From NCBI GenBank assembly GCA_030532895.1, contig JAUNKF010000002.1, positions 202,153 to 266,152 of the forward strand: a DNA stretch of 64,000 nucleotides. Direction: 5' to 3'. Below the pieces are notes generated by a model, which worked only from the letters and a program-made list of their open reading frames with translations, was not told the origin of the DNA and ran no database searches. Positions within the stretch are counted from its first letter, which is position 1. Each line of letters starts with the position of its first letter. This stretch comes from Lautropia sp. (lineage in GTDB: Bacteria > Pseudomonadota > Gammaproteobacteria > Burkholderiales > Burkholderiaceae_E). A program made the translations under genes and the position numbers. Below are positions 9,713-18,142 of the stretch, in pieces.

Positions 9713-10537
9713 ATGAGTGCAGCACTGAGAGAGCAGATCAAGATCGTTTTCTTCGACATCGACGACACGATCTACAGCCGATTCGAGGATCGGGTGGCCG
9801 ATGGCATCGAGTGGGCCTTTCAGAGCCTGAAGGCGCGCGGCATCATCCCGGCCATTGCCACGGGCCGGGCACGCTACATCTTTCCCGGCAAGCTGACGGC
9901 GATGCTCGACCGCGTCGGGGTCGAATACCTCGTGACCATCAATGGCCAGTTCAACTGGCGGGGCCGGGATCAGGTGTCGGCCTATCCGGTCGACCCGGCC
10001 GCGGTGGCGCGGATGACGGACTATTTCGATGCCAAAGGCATTGCCGTAGGCTATGCGGGGGCCGACTACATGGCGGTCACGCGGCTGACGCCGGCGCTCC
10101 ACCGCTCACTCGATCCGATCACGCTCAACTATCGGGTGGAGCCGGCTTTTCCGCGGCAAAACCCGGTGTATCAGCTGATCGTCTTTTACGGTGACGAGGA
10201 AAACCGGCTGGTGGAACGCTCGGGCATCCTCGAAGACGGCCGCTACAAGTCCGTGCGCTGGGCGCCGGAAGGTACCGACATTCTCGATACCCAAGGCTCG
10301 AAGATCCGCGGCATTCATGACGTGGTGACATCGCTGGGCCTGTCGCTCGACAATGTGATGGCCTTTGGTGACGGCCTGAATGATGTCGAGATGTTGGCCC
10401 AGGCAGGCTTTGGCGTGGCCATGGGCGACGGGCATCCCGACCTCCAACGGCATGCCGACCATGTGAGCGGCCCGGCGATGACGGGCGGGGTCTATCAGAG
10501 CTTGCTTGATCTGGGCCTGATCGAGCCTCGGCCCTGA
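9713..10537 (+). CDS. HAD superfamily hydrolase, Cof type (putative sugar/nucleotide phosphatase)
   Basis: A 274-residue cytosolic phosphatase of the HAD-IIB (Cof/YbjI-like) group. Motif I is FFDIDDTIYS (nucleophile and acid/base Asp), motif II contains ATGR, motif III is the Lys in QGSKIRGI, and motif IV is MAFGDGLNDVEML. Residues 90-190 form the mobile cap typical of type IIB. Substrates of such enzymes are sugar phosphates, nucleotides or cofactor precursors and cannot be told from sequence. No partner gene is close. Confidence 0.88.
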   Translation: MSAALREQIKIVFFDIDDTIYSRFEDRVADGIEWAFQSLKARGIIPAIATGRARYIFPGKLTAMLDRVGVEYLVTINGQFNWRGRDQVSAYPVDPAAVARMTDYFDAKGIAVGYAGADYMAVTRLTPALHRSLDPITLNYRVEPAFPRQNPVYQLIVFYGDEENRLVERSGILEDGRYKSVRWAPEGTDILDTQGSKIRGIHDVVTSLGLSLDNVMAFGDGLNDVEMLAQAGFGVAMGDGHPDLQRHADHVSGPAMTGGVYQSLLDLGLIEPRP

Positions 10538-10544
10538 TCGTGCT

Positions 10545-10700
10545 GGCCGCCGGTGGGAAGCCCCTCCGGGCTGGCCCCAAAGCCGCGCGCTGACGGCGTT
10601 GCCACGCTTGCAGCCAGCCTTGGCGGTGCGCGGTGCCTGTCAGCCCACGGTCTTGGGGCCAGCGCGGGACGGAGAAGGTCATCACACGTTCTATATGTCG
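10545..10700 (-). repeat. Dispersed intergenic repeat, copy 2 (long form with inverted arms)
   Basis: On the minus strand it starts near 10696 with ATATAGAACGTGTGATGA and continues with CCGCGCTGGCCCCAAGACCG, TGGGCTGACAGGCACC and CGCGCACCGCCAAGG. On the plus strand, 10569-10600 carries a mirrored arm with GGCTGGCCCCAAAGCCGCGC, so the whole can fold as an imperfect hairpin. Copy 3 at 17843-17920 matches it over about 75 bases. Confidence 0.7.
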
Positions 10701-10968
10701 GAGCACGGCTGATCCCTTGAGGTCATTGAAAATTCTTGTGGGGCGGTGTTCCGGCATGCGCAGGGACACGGGGCACGCTCAGAGACAGTGTTCGTGGGGA
10801 TGAATCCGTGCATCACAGGGGCATGGCAGGGGCTTTGGAAATTGTATAAAGTGACATTTTTGCCGACAATAGGAAATAGGAATTAAAATCGCTAGCTTTA
10901 GCGCTGACTTGCTTCCGTTCTTGGCAGGGGCGCTGCAATCGTGGTGAACCAGAGGGGAGGCCGATCGG
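10701..10968. other. AT-rich promoter-like region upstream of the DUF2325 gene
   Basis: No gene is seen here. The stretch 10840-10910 is much more AT-rich than its surroundings and includes TTGTATAAAGTGACATTTTT and a small inverted repeat CGCTA-gctt-TAGCG near 10891. It probably contains the promoter of the next gene, but I cannot fix -35 and -10 elements. Confidence 0.4.
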
Positions 10969-11844
10969 ATGAGAAGCACGAGCATCAGCCGCCAGTCGAG
11001 CATGGTGGCGGAGCTGAAGGCATTGCGCCGTGAGTATGCAGCTGCCCAGCAGCGTTGTAGCGTCACGATTGGCGCCCTCCATGCACGCAATGCCGAGCTG
11101 GAGGCAGAGGTTCTCCGCTTGCGTGCTGCGGTGGCGGCTCGGGACTCGGCCTTGCAGTGGGCCAAAGATGATCGTGTCCGTTTGCTGGCCACTTTGCCAG
11201 GGCTGCCGGCCCGCTTGACGCTGTTGGGGCGCATGGAGGCACTGGCCGATAAGGTTCAGCACGTGCTGCGGCAGTTGCTCAGGCTGCAGGCTCAGGTTCG
11301 GGGGCAGACCCGAGAGCAGGCACAGTCGGCATCCCTTCAGGGTGGGGGGGCCCCGGCGAAGGCGGTGGATCAGGCGGGCTTTGAGTGGGCCTCGGGCGAG
11401 GTGTCCGCCGGTGCACATGCCGCGCCGGCCCACACGCCGCCGGTGGCCTCGGCCGGGCGCCATGCCTGGCGGGCCGAGGCAGATTGGGACGACGATGGCG
11501 CAGCCCTTGAAGAACGGCTGGATGAGGCCGATCTGGTGATATGTCAGACGGGGTGTCTGAGCCACGCGGCGTACTGGCGGATGCAGGATCATTGCCGCCG
11601 GCACAACAAGCCTTGCGTGCTGGTTGAACAGCCTGATGCCGTGCGGGTCATCCGGATTCACCAGCGGGGCGAATCCGTGGTACCCGACACAATGCCTGGG
11701 CCGTCCTGCTCGGACACCGATGCAGAAGCGGGCAGAATGCTGGATACTACAATGTCGACGATCACGATAGAAAATGTTGATGCAAGCGGTGCCGATGGGG
11801 CACCTGTCGTGCGACCGCCGATTTTTCGGCCGGATGAACATTGA
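10969..11844 (+). CDS. DUF2325-like protein with N-terminal coiled coil
   Basis: A 291-residue protein. Residues 10-60 and 85-120 look like coiled coil (regular Leu/Ala/Glu/Arg heptads). Residues 175-228 hold the C-terminal half of DUF2325: ALEERLDEADLVICQTGC, then SHAAYWRMQDHCRRHNKPCV. The N-terminal half of that domain, normally containing a GGR-type glycine motif and HDGG, is not recognisable, so this is a half domain or a diverged one. The two cysteines of CQTGC and a third in KPCV are retained. The C-terminal 60 residues are acidic or proline-containing and unassigned. Function is unknown. Its stop codon lies inside an FNR-type site that sits ahead of fur. Confidence 0.7.
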   Translation: MRSTSISRQSSMVAELKALRREYAAAQQRCSVTIGALHARNAELEAEVLRLRAAVAARDSALQWAKDDRVRLLATLPGLPARLTLLGRMEALADKVQHVLRQLLRLQAQVRGQTREQAQSASLQGGGAPAKAVDQAGFEWASGEVSAGAHAAPAHTPPVASAGRHAWRAEADWDDDGAALEERLDEADLVICQTGCLSHAAYWRMQDHCRRHNKPCVLVEQPDAVRVIRIHQRGESVVPDTMPGPSCSDTDAEAGRMLDTTMSTITIENVDASGADGAPVVRPPIFRPDEH

Positions 11845-11854
11845 TCGTGATCAA
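11841..11854. promoter_or_regulatory. Perfect FNR/ANR-type binding site upstream of fur
   Basis: TTGATCGTGATCAA fits TTGAT-N4-ATCAA without mismatch. It overlaps the stop codon of the preceding gene and ends 114 bases before the fur start. An exact match is expected about 0.06 times by chance in 64 kb of even composition (my own estimate). A further half site ATCAA occurs near 11880. Binding by an FNR homologue is inferred. Confidence 0.6.
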
Positions 11855-11968
11855 AGTCAAAACATCGGTCTTCTGCGTGATCAAGAATGCTCGGAAGACA
11901 AGTCCTGCCATCGGCGGGCCTGTTTGCTCTCCCCAAGCGGGCAAGCAGCTTTCATCTCAGGAAGGTAA

Positions 11969-12406
11969 ATGAATACGCAGGATCAGGAGTTGCGCAGTGT
12001 GGGCCTGAAGGCCACGCTGCCTCGTATCAAAGTGCTCGAAATCATTCGCGGCAGTGATGAGCGTCACCTGTCGGCCGAGGATGTGTTCAGGCGGTTGCTT
12101 GAGCAGGGGCATGATGTGGGCCTGGCCACGGTTTATCGTGTGTTGTCGCAGCTTGAGGGCGCGGGGCTGTTGAGCCGCAACGTGTTCGACGGCGGCAAGG
12201 CCGTGTTTGAAATCAACGAAGGTGATGAGCACGACCACCTCATCTGCGTCAGTTGTGGCCGCGTCGATGAGTTCACCAATCCGGTCATCGAGAAGGTGCA
12301 GTACGAAGTGGCCGACGAGCATGGTTATGAGCTGGCCGAGCGCCGCTTGGCGCTCTATGGCATCTGCCCGGCATGCCGCAAGGGCGGCGGACGCGGCAGG
12401 AGCTGA
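11969..12406 (+). CDS. fur: Ferric uptake regulator
   Basis: A 145-residue metal-responsive repressor which, with Fe(II), binds Fur boxes to shut off iron acquisition genes. The winged helix is residues 1-83, with LGLATVYRVL-like GLATVYRVLSQLEGAGL as recognition helix. HDHLICVSCGRVDEF carries the metal-binding His and Cys residues of the dimerisation domain, and a second CPAC motif lies near the end. Upstream is GGAAGG eight bases before the ATG. The next gene starts four bases after its stop. The iron operon at 2874-5613 is a plausible target, although I found no clear box there. Confidence 0.96.
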   Translation: MNTQDQELRSVGLKATLPRIKVLEIIRGSDERHLSAEDVFRRLLEQGHDVGLATVYRVLSQLEGAGLLSRNVFDGGKAVFEINEGDEHDHLICVSCGRVDEFTNPVIEKVQYEVADEHGYELAERRLALYGICPACRKGGGRGRS

Positions 12407-12409
12407 CCG

Positions 12410-12991
12410 ATGGCAGGGCTTGCGCATTCTCCGCAGCAGGGGCAGGCCGCTGTCGAGGCGCTGTTGGGGCGGCATTCCGCCTGGCCGCTCGTCGGGCCGG
12501 CGCCGTCCGCTGACGAATTGGGCCGCCTCTTCGATCTGGCCCTTCGGGCACCGGATCATGGTGGGCTGAAGCCCTGGCGTTTCGTCACGGTCGAGGGGGC
12601 GGCACGGGAAAAGCTCGGCGACATCCTCGTGTCGGCTGCCGAGGCCCGTGGTGAGGAGAATGCGGAACGTTTTCGGGCCAAGCCGCTGTCGGCTCCGCTC
12701 GTGATCGTGCCGGCTGTCCGGTTGGTGCCGGTGGCCAAGGTGCCCGAGATCGAGCAATGGATGTCGGGTGCAGCAGCCGTCATGAACATTCTCAATGGAC
12801 TGTACCTGATGGGCTATGGCGGTTTCTGGGCAACAGGCGGTAATGCCTTCGACCCGGCCGTGCGTGACGCGCTCGGCTTCGAGGCGGATGAGCACCTACT
12901 GGGCTTTCTCTACGTGGGAACGCCCGGCCCCAAGGTTGAACCGAAGAAGCGTCCTGCCCGTGAGGCTTTCATCCGGGCCTGGCAGGGCTGA
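12410..12991 (+). CDS. Nitroreductase family protein (YdjA-like)
   Basis: An FMN-dependent oxidoreductase of the small YdjA group, 193 residues. The family features are an N-terminal LLGRHSAWPLVGP, the FMN-contacting RAPDHGGLKPWRF, a central SGAAAVMNILNGLYLMGYGG dimer-interface helix, and a C-terminal KKRP. It overlaps nothing but starts four bases after fur, so it is probably cotranscribed. YdjA-type proteins reduce nitroaromatics or quinones in vitro; the physiological substrate is unknown. Confidence 0.88.
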   Translation: MAGLAHSPQQGQAAVEALLGRHSAWPLVGPAPSADELGRLFDLALRAPDHGGLKPWRFVTVEGAAREKLGDILVSAAEARGEENAERFRAKPLSAPLVIVPAVRLVPVAKVPEIEQWMSGAAAVMNILNGLYLMGYGGFWATGGNAFDPAVRDALGFEADEHLLGFLYVGTPGPKVEPKKRPAREAFIRAWQG

Positions 12992-13150
12992 TGGCGTCAG
13001 ACGGCCATTTGCGCCTGAGGGCGCCGCTTCTGGCTCGTGCATGATGAGGCCACCCAGCGAATTCCCGGCCGTTGTGCCAAGTTATCGCCGGCTGCGTTCG
13101 CAGCGCTGTTAGGCTGTTGTTTTCTTGATGATTCGATGAGGTTAGTCTCG

Positions 13151-13741
13151 ATGAGAAACAATCACCGGGTATCGAAGCTGATGGCGGCCGGCGTCATCAG
13201 TTGCTTCGCGCTGAGTGGTGTCGTGGCCCACGCCCAGCATGAAGGGCATCGGCATGAAGCACATCAGCATGATGCCCAGACCAAGGCGCCGGATGCTGCC
13301 ATCATCGTCCAGCAAGCCTATGCCTTTCCTTCCCGCCCGGGTGTGCCCAATGCGGCTGTTTACTTCGAGGTGGTGAAGAATGCGGGCACAGCGCCGGATG
13401 CATTGCTGTCGGTGTCGGGCAAGGTGGCCAAGCGCATCGAGTTGCACCAGATGGTGATCCAGGCACAGGTGATGCGGATGCGGCAACTGCCGAAGATCGA
13501 TCTGCCGCCGGGGCAGCCTGTCGACATGGCCAAGGGCAGTGCCTATCATGTGATGCTGCTGGGCCTGCATGAGCCGTTGAAGGCTGGTCAGCGTTTCCCG
13601 CTCACGTTGCACTTCAAGGCGGCAGGGGAGCAGACCGTCATGGTCGAGGTGCAGGAAAGCGGCAAGGCGGGTAAAGCTGGCAAGGGGCATGGTGGCCATG
13701 AGCATGGTGGTCATGATCATGCCAAGGGCCATCAGCATTGA
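13151..13741 (+). CDS. Periplasmic copper chaperone PCu(A)C, histidine-rich
   Basis: A 196-residue exported protein. A signal peptide of about 28 residues ends near VVAHAQ. The PCu(A)C domain (DUF461) follows with the copper ligands visible in ELHQMVIQAQVMRMR and later YHVMLLGL, the classic H-x(n)-M-x(n)-HxM set. The N-terminal mature end and the C-terminus are His-rich (HEGHRHEAHQHD and a final HGGHEHGGHDHAKGHQH), typical of metal-scavenging extensions. Such proteins deliver Cu(I) to the CuA site of cytochrome oxidase. I chose the ATG at 13151, with GATGAGG upstream; 13136 is an alternative. No CopC, Sco or TonB receptor partner is adjacent. Confidence 0.87.
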   Translation: MRNNHRVSKLMAAGVISCFALSGVVAHAQHEGHRHEAHQHDAQTKAPDAAIIVQQAYAFPSRPGVPNAAVYFEVVKNAGTAPDALLSVSGKVAKRIELHQMVIQAQVMRMRQLPKIDLPPGQPVDMAKGSAYHVMLLGLHEPLKAGQRFPLTLHFKAAGEQTVMVEVQESGKAGKAGKGHGGHEHGGHDHAKGHQH

Positions 13742-13920
13742 TCAGCTCGGTGCGTGCCGCCGCTGCGTTGGCGGTGCTGCGGTCATGCCTTCATGCGACG
13801 ATGATCCTGCATCCGTTGCCCTCGACCGTGTCATGACGAGTTCGTCGCACCTTTGACACGCGTGTCTGGCGGGGGCTTGTGCTGGTGGGCTGCCGATCGA
13901 TGGCCCAGCCCAGGCAGGGC

Positions 13921-13973
13921 GGGGAACAACAGGCAGTCGGAGGGCAACAGGCAGTCACAGAGCAACAGGCATC
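13921..13973. repeat. Three tandem copies of an 18-base unit
   Basis: CAACAGGCAGTC occurs at 13927-13938 and 13945-13956, and CAACAGGCATC at 13963-13973, with exact 18-base spacing. The array ends directly before the cold-shock gene terminator. The remainder of 13742-14035 shows no other element. Confidence 0.6.
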
Positions 13974-13975
13974 AA

Positions 13976-14010
13976 AAAAGGCTGGCTCCTTGCGGAACCA
14001 GCCTTTTTCA
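13976..14010 (-). terminator. Bidirectional terminator downstream of the cold-shock gene
   Basis: AAAAAGGCTGG and CCAGCCTTTTT are perfect complementary arms around a 12-base loop, giving T runs on both strands. It ends the minus-strand csp transcript 26 bases after its stop and could also stop plus-strand transcription from the copper chaperone gene. Confidence 0.85.
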
Positions 14011-14035
14011 TTCACCCTTGATGGGCCAAAGCGAA

Positions 14036-14242
14036 TCAGGCTTCGGGGCGAATGTTGGAGGCTTGCTTGCCTTTTGGCCCTTGAACAACGTCAAAAGACA
14101 CTTTTTGGCCTTCTTTCAGGGTTTTGAAACCCTGGGTTTGCACCGAGCTGAAGTGAGCGAACAGATCTTCGCCGCCTTCGTCTGGCGTGATGAAGCCAAA
14201 GCCTTTTGCGTCGTTAAACCACTTGACGGTCCCCGTTGCCAT
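14036..14242 (-). CDS. Cold-shock domain protein (CspA family)
   Basis: A 68-residue single OB-fold nucleic-acid chaperone. RNP1 is KGFGFITP and RNP2 is [10 protein letters not shown]. It starts [17 protein letters not shown]. Such proteins melt RNA structure or antiterminate, and are often induced by cold or by growth transitions. The gene has its own promoter candidate at 14343-14372, giving a leader of roughly 95 bases, and a strong terminator. The specific paralogue (CspA, CspD or other) cannot be assigned. Confidence 0.95.
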   Translation of the reverse strand: MATGTVKWFNDAKGFGFITPDEGGEDLFAHFSSVQTQGFKTLKEGQKVSFDVVQGPKGKQASNIRPEA

Positions 14243-14342
14243 ACTTGAGAGATTCCTGCTTTAAAACTTTGAGGCCATGCGTAACGACTTTGAGTGTTTC
14301 GGGGGCGCGGGCCATGATTACCCCGAAAACTATGGGAACGCT

Positions 14343-14372
14343 ATTCTTGGTTAAAGCGCTCATTCAAGTCAA
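14343..14372 (-). promoter_or_regulatory. Candidate promoter of the cold-shock gene
   Basis: On the minus strand, TTGACT (14372-14367) and AAGAAT (14348-14343) are separated by 18 bases. This gives a start near 14336 and a leader of about 95 bases before the ATG at 14242. Confidence 0.4.
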
Positions 14373-14387
14373 GCCAAACGATGCTGT

Positions 14388-15048
14388 GGGTCGTTTTTTC
14401 AGTGAAAAAAGCCCAGTTTTTTATGACGGTTTATGTGTCGCAACCTGTCGGGATACCTGTGGAGTACAGCTTAAGTGAGCGTTTATTATCAGGAAAAAAA
14501 TACGGAGACAGTATTTCACATTTATATTATATTGGTAAATGAGCAAACATCTGTGCGCAGCGACGCGGTGGCGTCTGTAGAAGCGGCCTCGGTATGCTGC
14601 CGGTGCGCGTGATGTCGTGCTTCGGCTGCAGCGCCTGTGAGGGGCACATGAGCGTTGAACCCACCGGGTAGGCATGCGCCTGGTTGTCCCGTCGTGATCC
14701 GTGGGGGGCGTGGGGGACGTGCCGGTGTGCTGAACGGGGGGCTTGGACGCCATGCCCGGAGAGCCGGCTGGCCCGACCGAAAGGGCTGCCTGAACGGCGG
14801 TCGTCAGACGGTCGGTGGCGGGGCACGAGCGGCCTCACGGATGGTCGTATTGCTGTTACGCTCTTGGTTTTCCTGCGGTCGACCGCATAGTAAGATGAAT
14901 CGTTACCGCTGGCAGTTTTTCTGACAACTGGTGAGAGCAACCTGATGGCCACCGGGACGGCAAACAGATGCTCAGACCGGCCCATGCCGGCCGATCTGGG
15001 GCGATTCGCCCCCTTGTCCGTCCTGGCCCAATCGATAGAATCGACAAG
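14388..15048. other. Non-coding stretch between csp and clpS
   Basis: No credible gene. Three details are visible: an AT-rich inverted repeat TTTTTTCAgTGAAAAAA at 14394-14412, an AT-rich tract around 14490-14540, and a perfect 14-base palindrome TGCGGTCGACCGCA at 14874-14887. A promoter-like TTGTCC (15014-15019) with TAGAAT (15036-15041), spacing 16, lies just before clpS; if used, it would give a very short or absent leader. Confidence 0.4.
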
Positions 15049-15357
15049 ATGACGACATCCGCTGATCCTTCGATCGTTCTGGAGCGGCAGCAGCACGTTG
15101 CCAAGCCGCCGCCCATGTACAAGGTGCTCTTGTTGAACGATGACTTCACCCCGATGGACTTCGTGGTCATGGTGCTTCAGCGCTTCTTCGGCATGAGCCG
15201 TGAGAAGGCCATGGAGACCATGCTGGAAGTCCACCATAGTGGACGGGGGGTTTGTGGTTTGTTTTCGCGGGACATCGCGTTGACGAAGGTTGAACAGGTC
15301 AGTGGATTTGCCCGTCAGCATCAGCATCCGCTTCAGTGCGTGATGGAGGAAGCATGA
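15049..15357 (+). CDS. clpS: ATP-dependent Clp protease adaptor ClpS
   Basis: A 102-residue adaptor that presents N-degron proteins to ClpAP. The core [20 protein letters not shown] contains the DD pair that binds the substrate N-terminal amine, followed by the conserved [20 protein letters not shown]. Its stop codon overlaps the clpA start (ATGA), which supports coupled synthesis of adaptor and unfoldase. The frame is open upstream to 14968, but the conserved protein begins at MTTSADPS. Confidence 0.96.
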   Translation: MTTSADPSIVLERQQHVAKPPPMYKVLLLNDDFTPMDFVVMVLQRFFGMSREKAMETMLEVHHSGRGVCGLFSRDIALTKVEQVSGFARQHQHPLQCVMEEA

Positions 15358-17669
15358 TTGCTCAAGAGTTGGAAGTCAGTTTGCACATGGCCTTCGTCGA
15401 GGCCCGACAGCAACGGCACGAGTTCATCACGGTCGAACACCTGTTGCTGTCGCTGCTCGACAATCCTTCGGCTGCCGAGGTGCTGCGGGCCTGCGTGGCC
15501 AACATCGATGAGCTGCGCAAGAACCTGACGGGTTTCATCAAGGAAAACACGCCGGTGGTGCCGGGCACCGAGGAGATCGACACGCAGCCCACGCTGGGCT
15601 TTCAGCGTGTGATCCAGCGCGCCATCATGCACGTGCAGTCCACCTCCAATGGCAAGAAGGAGGTGACGGGTGCCAACGTGCTGGTCGCCATCTTTGGCGA
15701 GAAGGACTCGCATGCCGTCTACTACCTGCATCAGCAGGGCATCACGCGGCTGGACGTGGTGAACTACATCTCGCATGGCATCTCCAAGACGCCCCAGCCA
15801 AGGGAAACGGTCAAGGAAGATGGCTCGGAAGGCGAGGCCGAACAAGGCAACGCCCAGCAGGGGGCGCTGGAGCAATACACGTCCAACTTGAACGCGGCTG
15901 CCAAGGAAGGGCGGATCGACCCGTTGATCGGTCGCGACAGCGAGCTGGAGCGGGTGATTCAGGTGCTGGTGCGCCGTCGCAAGAACAATCCCCTGCTGGT
16001 AGGCGAGGCGGGTGTGGGCAAGACGGCCATTGCCGAGGGGCTGGCCTGGCGGATCGTGCAGGGCGATGCACCCGAGGTGCTGAAAAACGCAACGGTCTAT
16101 TCGCTCGACATGGGGTCGTTGCTGGCCGGCACCAAATACCGGGGCGACTTTGAGCAGCGGCTCAAGGCCGTGCTGAAACAGTTGCGGGCCGATCGCCATG
16201 CCATCCTGTTCATCGACGAGATCCACACGCTGATCGGCGCGGGTTCGGCTTCGGGGGGTACGCTCGATGCCTCGAACCTGTTGAAGCCGGCGCTGTCTTC
16301 GGGCGAGCTGAAGTGCATCGGCGCCACCACCTTCACCGAGTATCGCGGCATTTTCGAGAAGGATCATGCGCTCTCGCGCCGTTTCCAGAAGATCGACATC
16401 AATGAGCCGACCGTCGAACAGACGGTGCAGATCCTGCGCGGGCTGAAGACGCGCTTCGAGGAACATCATGGCATCCGCTATACGGGGGCGGCCCTGACGG
16501 CAGCGGCTGAGCTGTCGGCCAAGTACATCACCGATCGGCACCTGCCCGACAAGGCCATCGACGTGATCGATGAGGCGGGGGCCGCGCAGCGCGTGTTGCC
16601 GGCCGAGCAGGCGAAGAAGACGGTGGGCAAGGCCGAGATCGAGGCCATCATTTCGAAGATTGCCCGCATCCCGCCCACTTCGGTGTCGAGCGATGATCGC
16701 AGCAAGCTCCAGTATCTGGAGCGTGATCTGAAGAACGTCGTGTTCGGTCAGGATCCGGCCATCGAAGCGCTGGCGGCTGCCATCAAGATGGCACGCTCGG
16801 GCTTGGCACGGCCTGAAAAGCCGATTGGCTCTTTCCTGTTTTCGGGGCCGACCGGGGTGGGCAAGACCGAGGTGGCACGGCAGCTGGCCTTCACGCTGGG
16901 CATCGAGCTGGTGCGCTTCGACATGTCGGAGTACATGGAGCGGCATGCGGTCTCGCGCCTGATCGGCGCACCCCCCGGCTATGTGGGTTTTGACCAGGGC
17001 GGGCTGTTGACCGAGGCGATCACGAAGAAGCCCCATGCGGTGCTGCTGCTTGATGAAATCGAGAAGGCGCATCCGGACATCTTCAACATCCTGTTGCAGG
17101 TGATGGATCATGGCAGCCTGACGGACAACAACGGCCGCAAGGCTGATTTCCGTAACGTGGTGCTGGTGATGACCACCAACGCCGGGGCGGCTGATCTGCA
17201 GAAGCGCTCGATCGGTTTTGCCGACAGCCGTCAGCCGGGTGATGAAATGGTCGAGATCAAGCGGCTGTTCTCACCTGAATTCCGTAACCGTCTCGATGCG
17301 ATCATCAACTTCCGGCCGCTGGATGAGGAGATCATCCTGCGCGTGGTCGACAAGTTCCTGATCCAGCTGGAAGACACGCTGCACGAGAAGCGGGTGGAGG
17401 TGATCTTCACCGATGCCTTCCGCAAGTATCTGGCCAAGACCGGTTTCGACCCGCTGATGGGGGCACGGCCGATGCAGCGGCTGATCCAGGACACGGTGCG
17501 CAAGGCGCTGGCCGACGAGTTGCTCTTTGGCCGTCTGCAGCATGGTGGCCGCGTGACGGTCGACATGGATGCCGAAGACAAGGTGCAGCTCGAATACAAC
17601 GAGTCCTTCGATCCGCCCCCGCCCGAGCCGGAAGAGGGCGAGGAAGAGGTCGAGACCATCGAAAGCTGA
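15354..17669 (+). CDS. clpA: ATP-dependent Clp protease ATP-binding subunit ClpA
   Basis: Hexameric AAA+ unfoldase of the ClpAP protease, 771 residues. An N-terminal double Clp-N domain (1-145) binds ClpS. AAA domain 1 has Walker A GEAGVGKT and Walker [12 protein letters not shown] domain 2 has [10 protein letters not shown] and [12 protein letters not shown]. The absence of the long ClpB-type middle coiled coil and the presence of an IGFADSR-type loop, as in [13 protein letters not shown], mark it as ClpA. The C-terminal 20 residues are acidic (repeated E and P). Cotranslated with clpS. Confidence 0.97.
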   Translation: MIAQELEVSLHMAFVEARQQRHEFITVEHLLLSLLDNPSAAEVLRACVANIDELRKNLTGFIKENTPVVPGTEEIDTQPTLGFQRVIQRAIMHVQSTSNGKKEVTGANVLVAIFGEKDSHAVYYLHQQGITRLDVVNYISHGISKTPQPRETVKEDGSEGEAEQGNAQQGALEQYTSNLNAAAKEGRIDPLIGRDSELERVIQVLVRRRKNNPLLVGEAGVGKTAIAEGLAWRIVQGDAPEVLKNATVYSLDMGSLLAGTKYRGDFEQRLKAVLKQLRADRHAILFIDEIHTLIGAGSASGGTLDASNLLKPALSSGELKCIGATTFTEYRGIFEKDHALSRRFQKIDINEPTVEQTVQILRGLKTRFEEHHGIRYTGAALTAAAELSAKYITDRHLPDKAIDVIDEAGAAQRVLPAEQAKKTVGKAEIEAIISKIARIPPTSVSSDDRSKLQYLERDLKNVVFGQDPAIEALAAAIKMARSGLARPEKPIGSFLFSGPTGVGKTEVARQLAFTLGIELVRFDMSEYMERHAVSRLIGAPPGYVGFDQGGLLTEAITKKPHAVLLLDEIEKAHPDIFNILLQVMDHGSLTDNNGRKADFRNVVLVMTTNAGAADLQKRSIGFADSRQPGDEMVEIKRLFSPEFRNRLDAIINFRPLDEEIILRVVDKFLIQLEDTLHEKRVEVIFTDAFRKYLAKTGFDPLMGARPMQRLIQDTVRKALADELLFGRLQHGGRVTVDMDAEDKVQLEYNESFDPPPPEPEEGEEEVETIES

Positions 17670-17779
17670 TCGACGTCGGGTCTGGCGCCTGTCATGCGCG
17701 AATCCTCCGCGAGACCGTGGCCGTTGGTGGCGCCTGATCGAGTCAGGCGCGTGGGCGGCAGGTAGCCCCCCGCTGATCG

Positions 17780-17828
17780 AAAAGGCCGTTCCCTTGGCGC
17801 TTCTTTGCGTCTCGGGGCGGCCTTTTTT
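17780..17828 (+). terminator. Rho-independent terminator after clpA
   Basis: AAAAGGCCG (17780-17788) pairs with CGGCCTTTT (17818-17826), followed by more T. The loop is about 29 bases. It lies 110 bases after the clpA stop. Confidence 0.7.
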
Positions 17829-17842
17829 GCGTGGTGGGCAGG

Positions 17843-17920
17843 CTAGCGCGTGTTATGCATTTATTCGTTCCCGCGCTGGCCCCGAAACCGCGGGCTGACA
17901 AGGCGCCACGCGCCGCTAAG
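17843..17920 (+). repeat. Dispersed intergenic repeat, copy 3 (long form)
   Basis: Begins CTAGCGCGTGTTATGCAT, then TTATTCGTTCCCGCGCTGG, CCCCGAAACCGCGGGCTGAC and AAGGCGCCACGCGCCGCTAA. It is collinear with copy 2 on the minus strand at 10545-10700. It sits between the clpA terminator and the next gene; the remaining 220 bases to 18142 show no other element. Confidence 0.7.
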
Positions 17921-18142
17921 GCTTAAGGGGGTTTTCACATCGCCGGGCTAGCGAAGCTGTCAGAAACGGTCTCGACGGCTGTTTGCTGACGCCTTCTGTT
18001 GCAGCGCATTCACGGCTTTCGGTTTTATGCAACGGGCGCTTCACCGCTGATCCGCAGGCGTTGTCCACGCATCCCCGGGGGCAAAAGCTCGGGCGCCGCT
18101 CGACCGATCATGAGGGCTACTGGTCGAAACGAGGTTTGCTCG

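Noticed and set aside
15333..17111. 592-codon open frame on the minus strand across clpA
   Set aside because: Antisense shadow of clpA caused by GC-rich codon positions.
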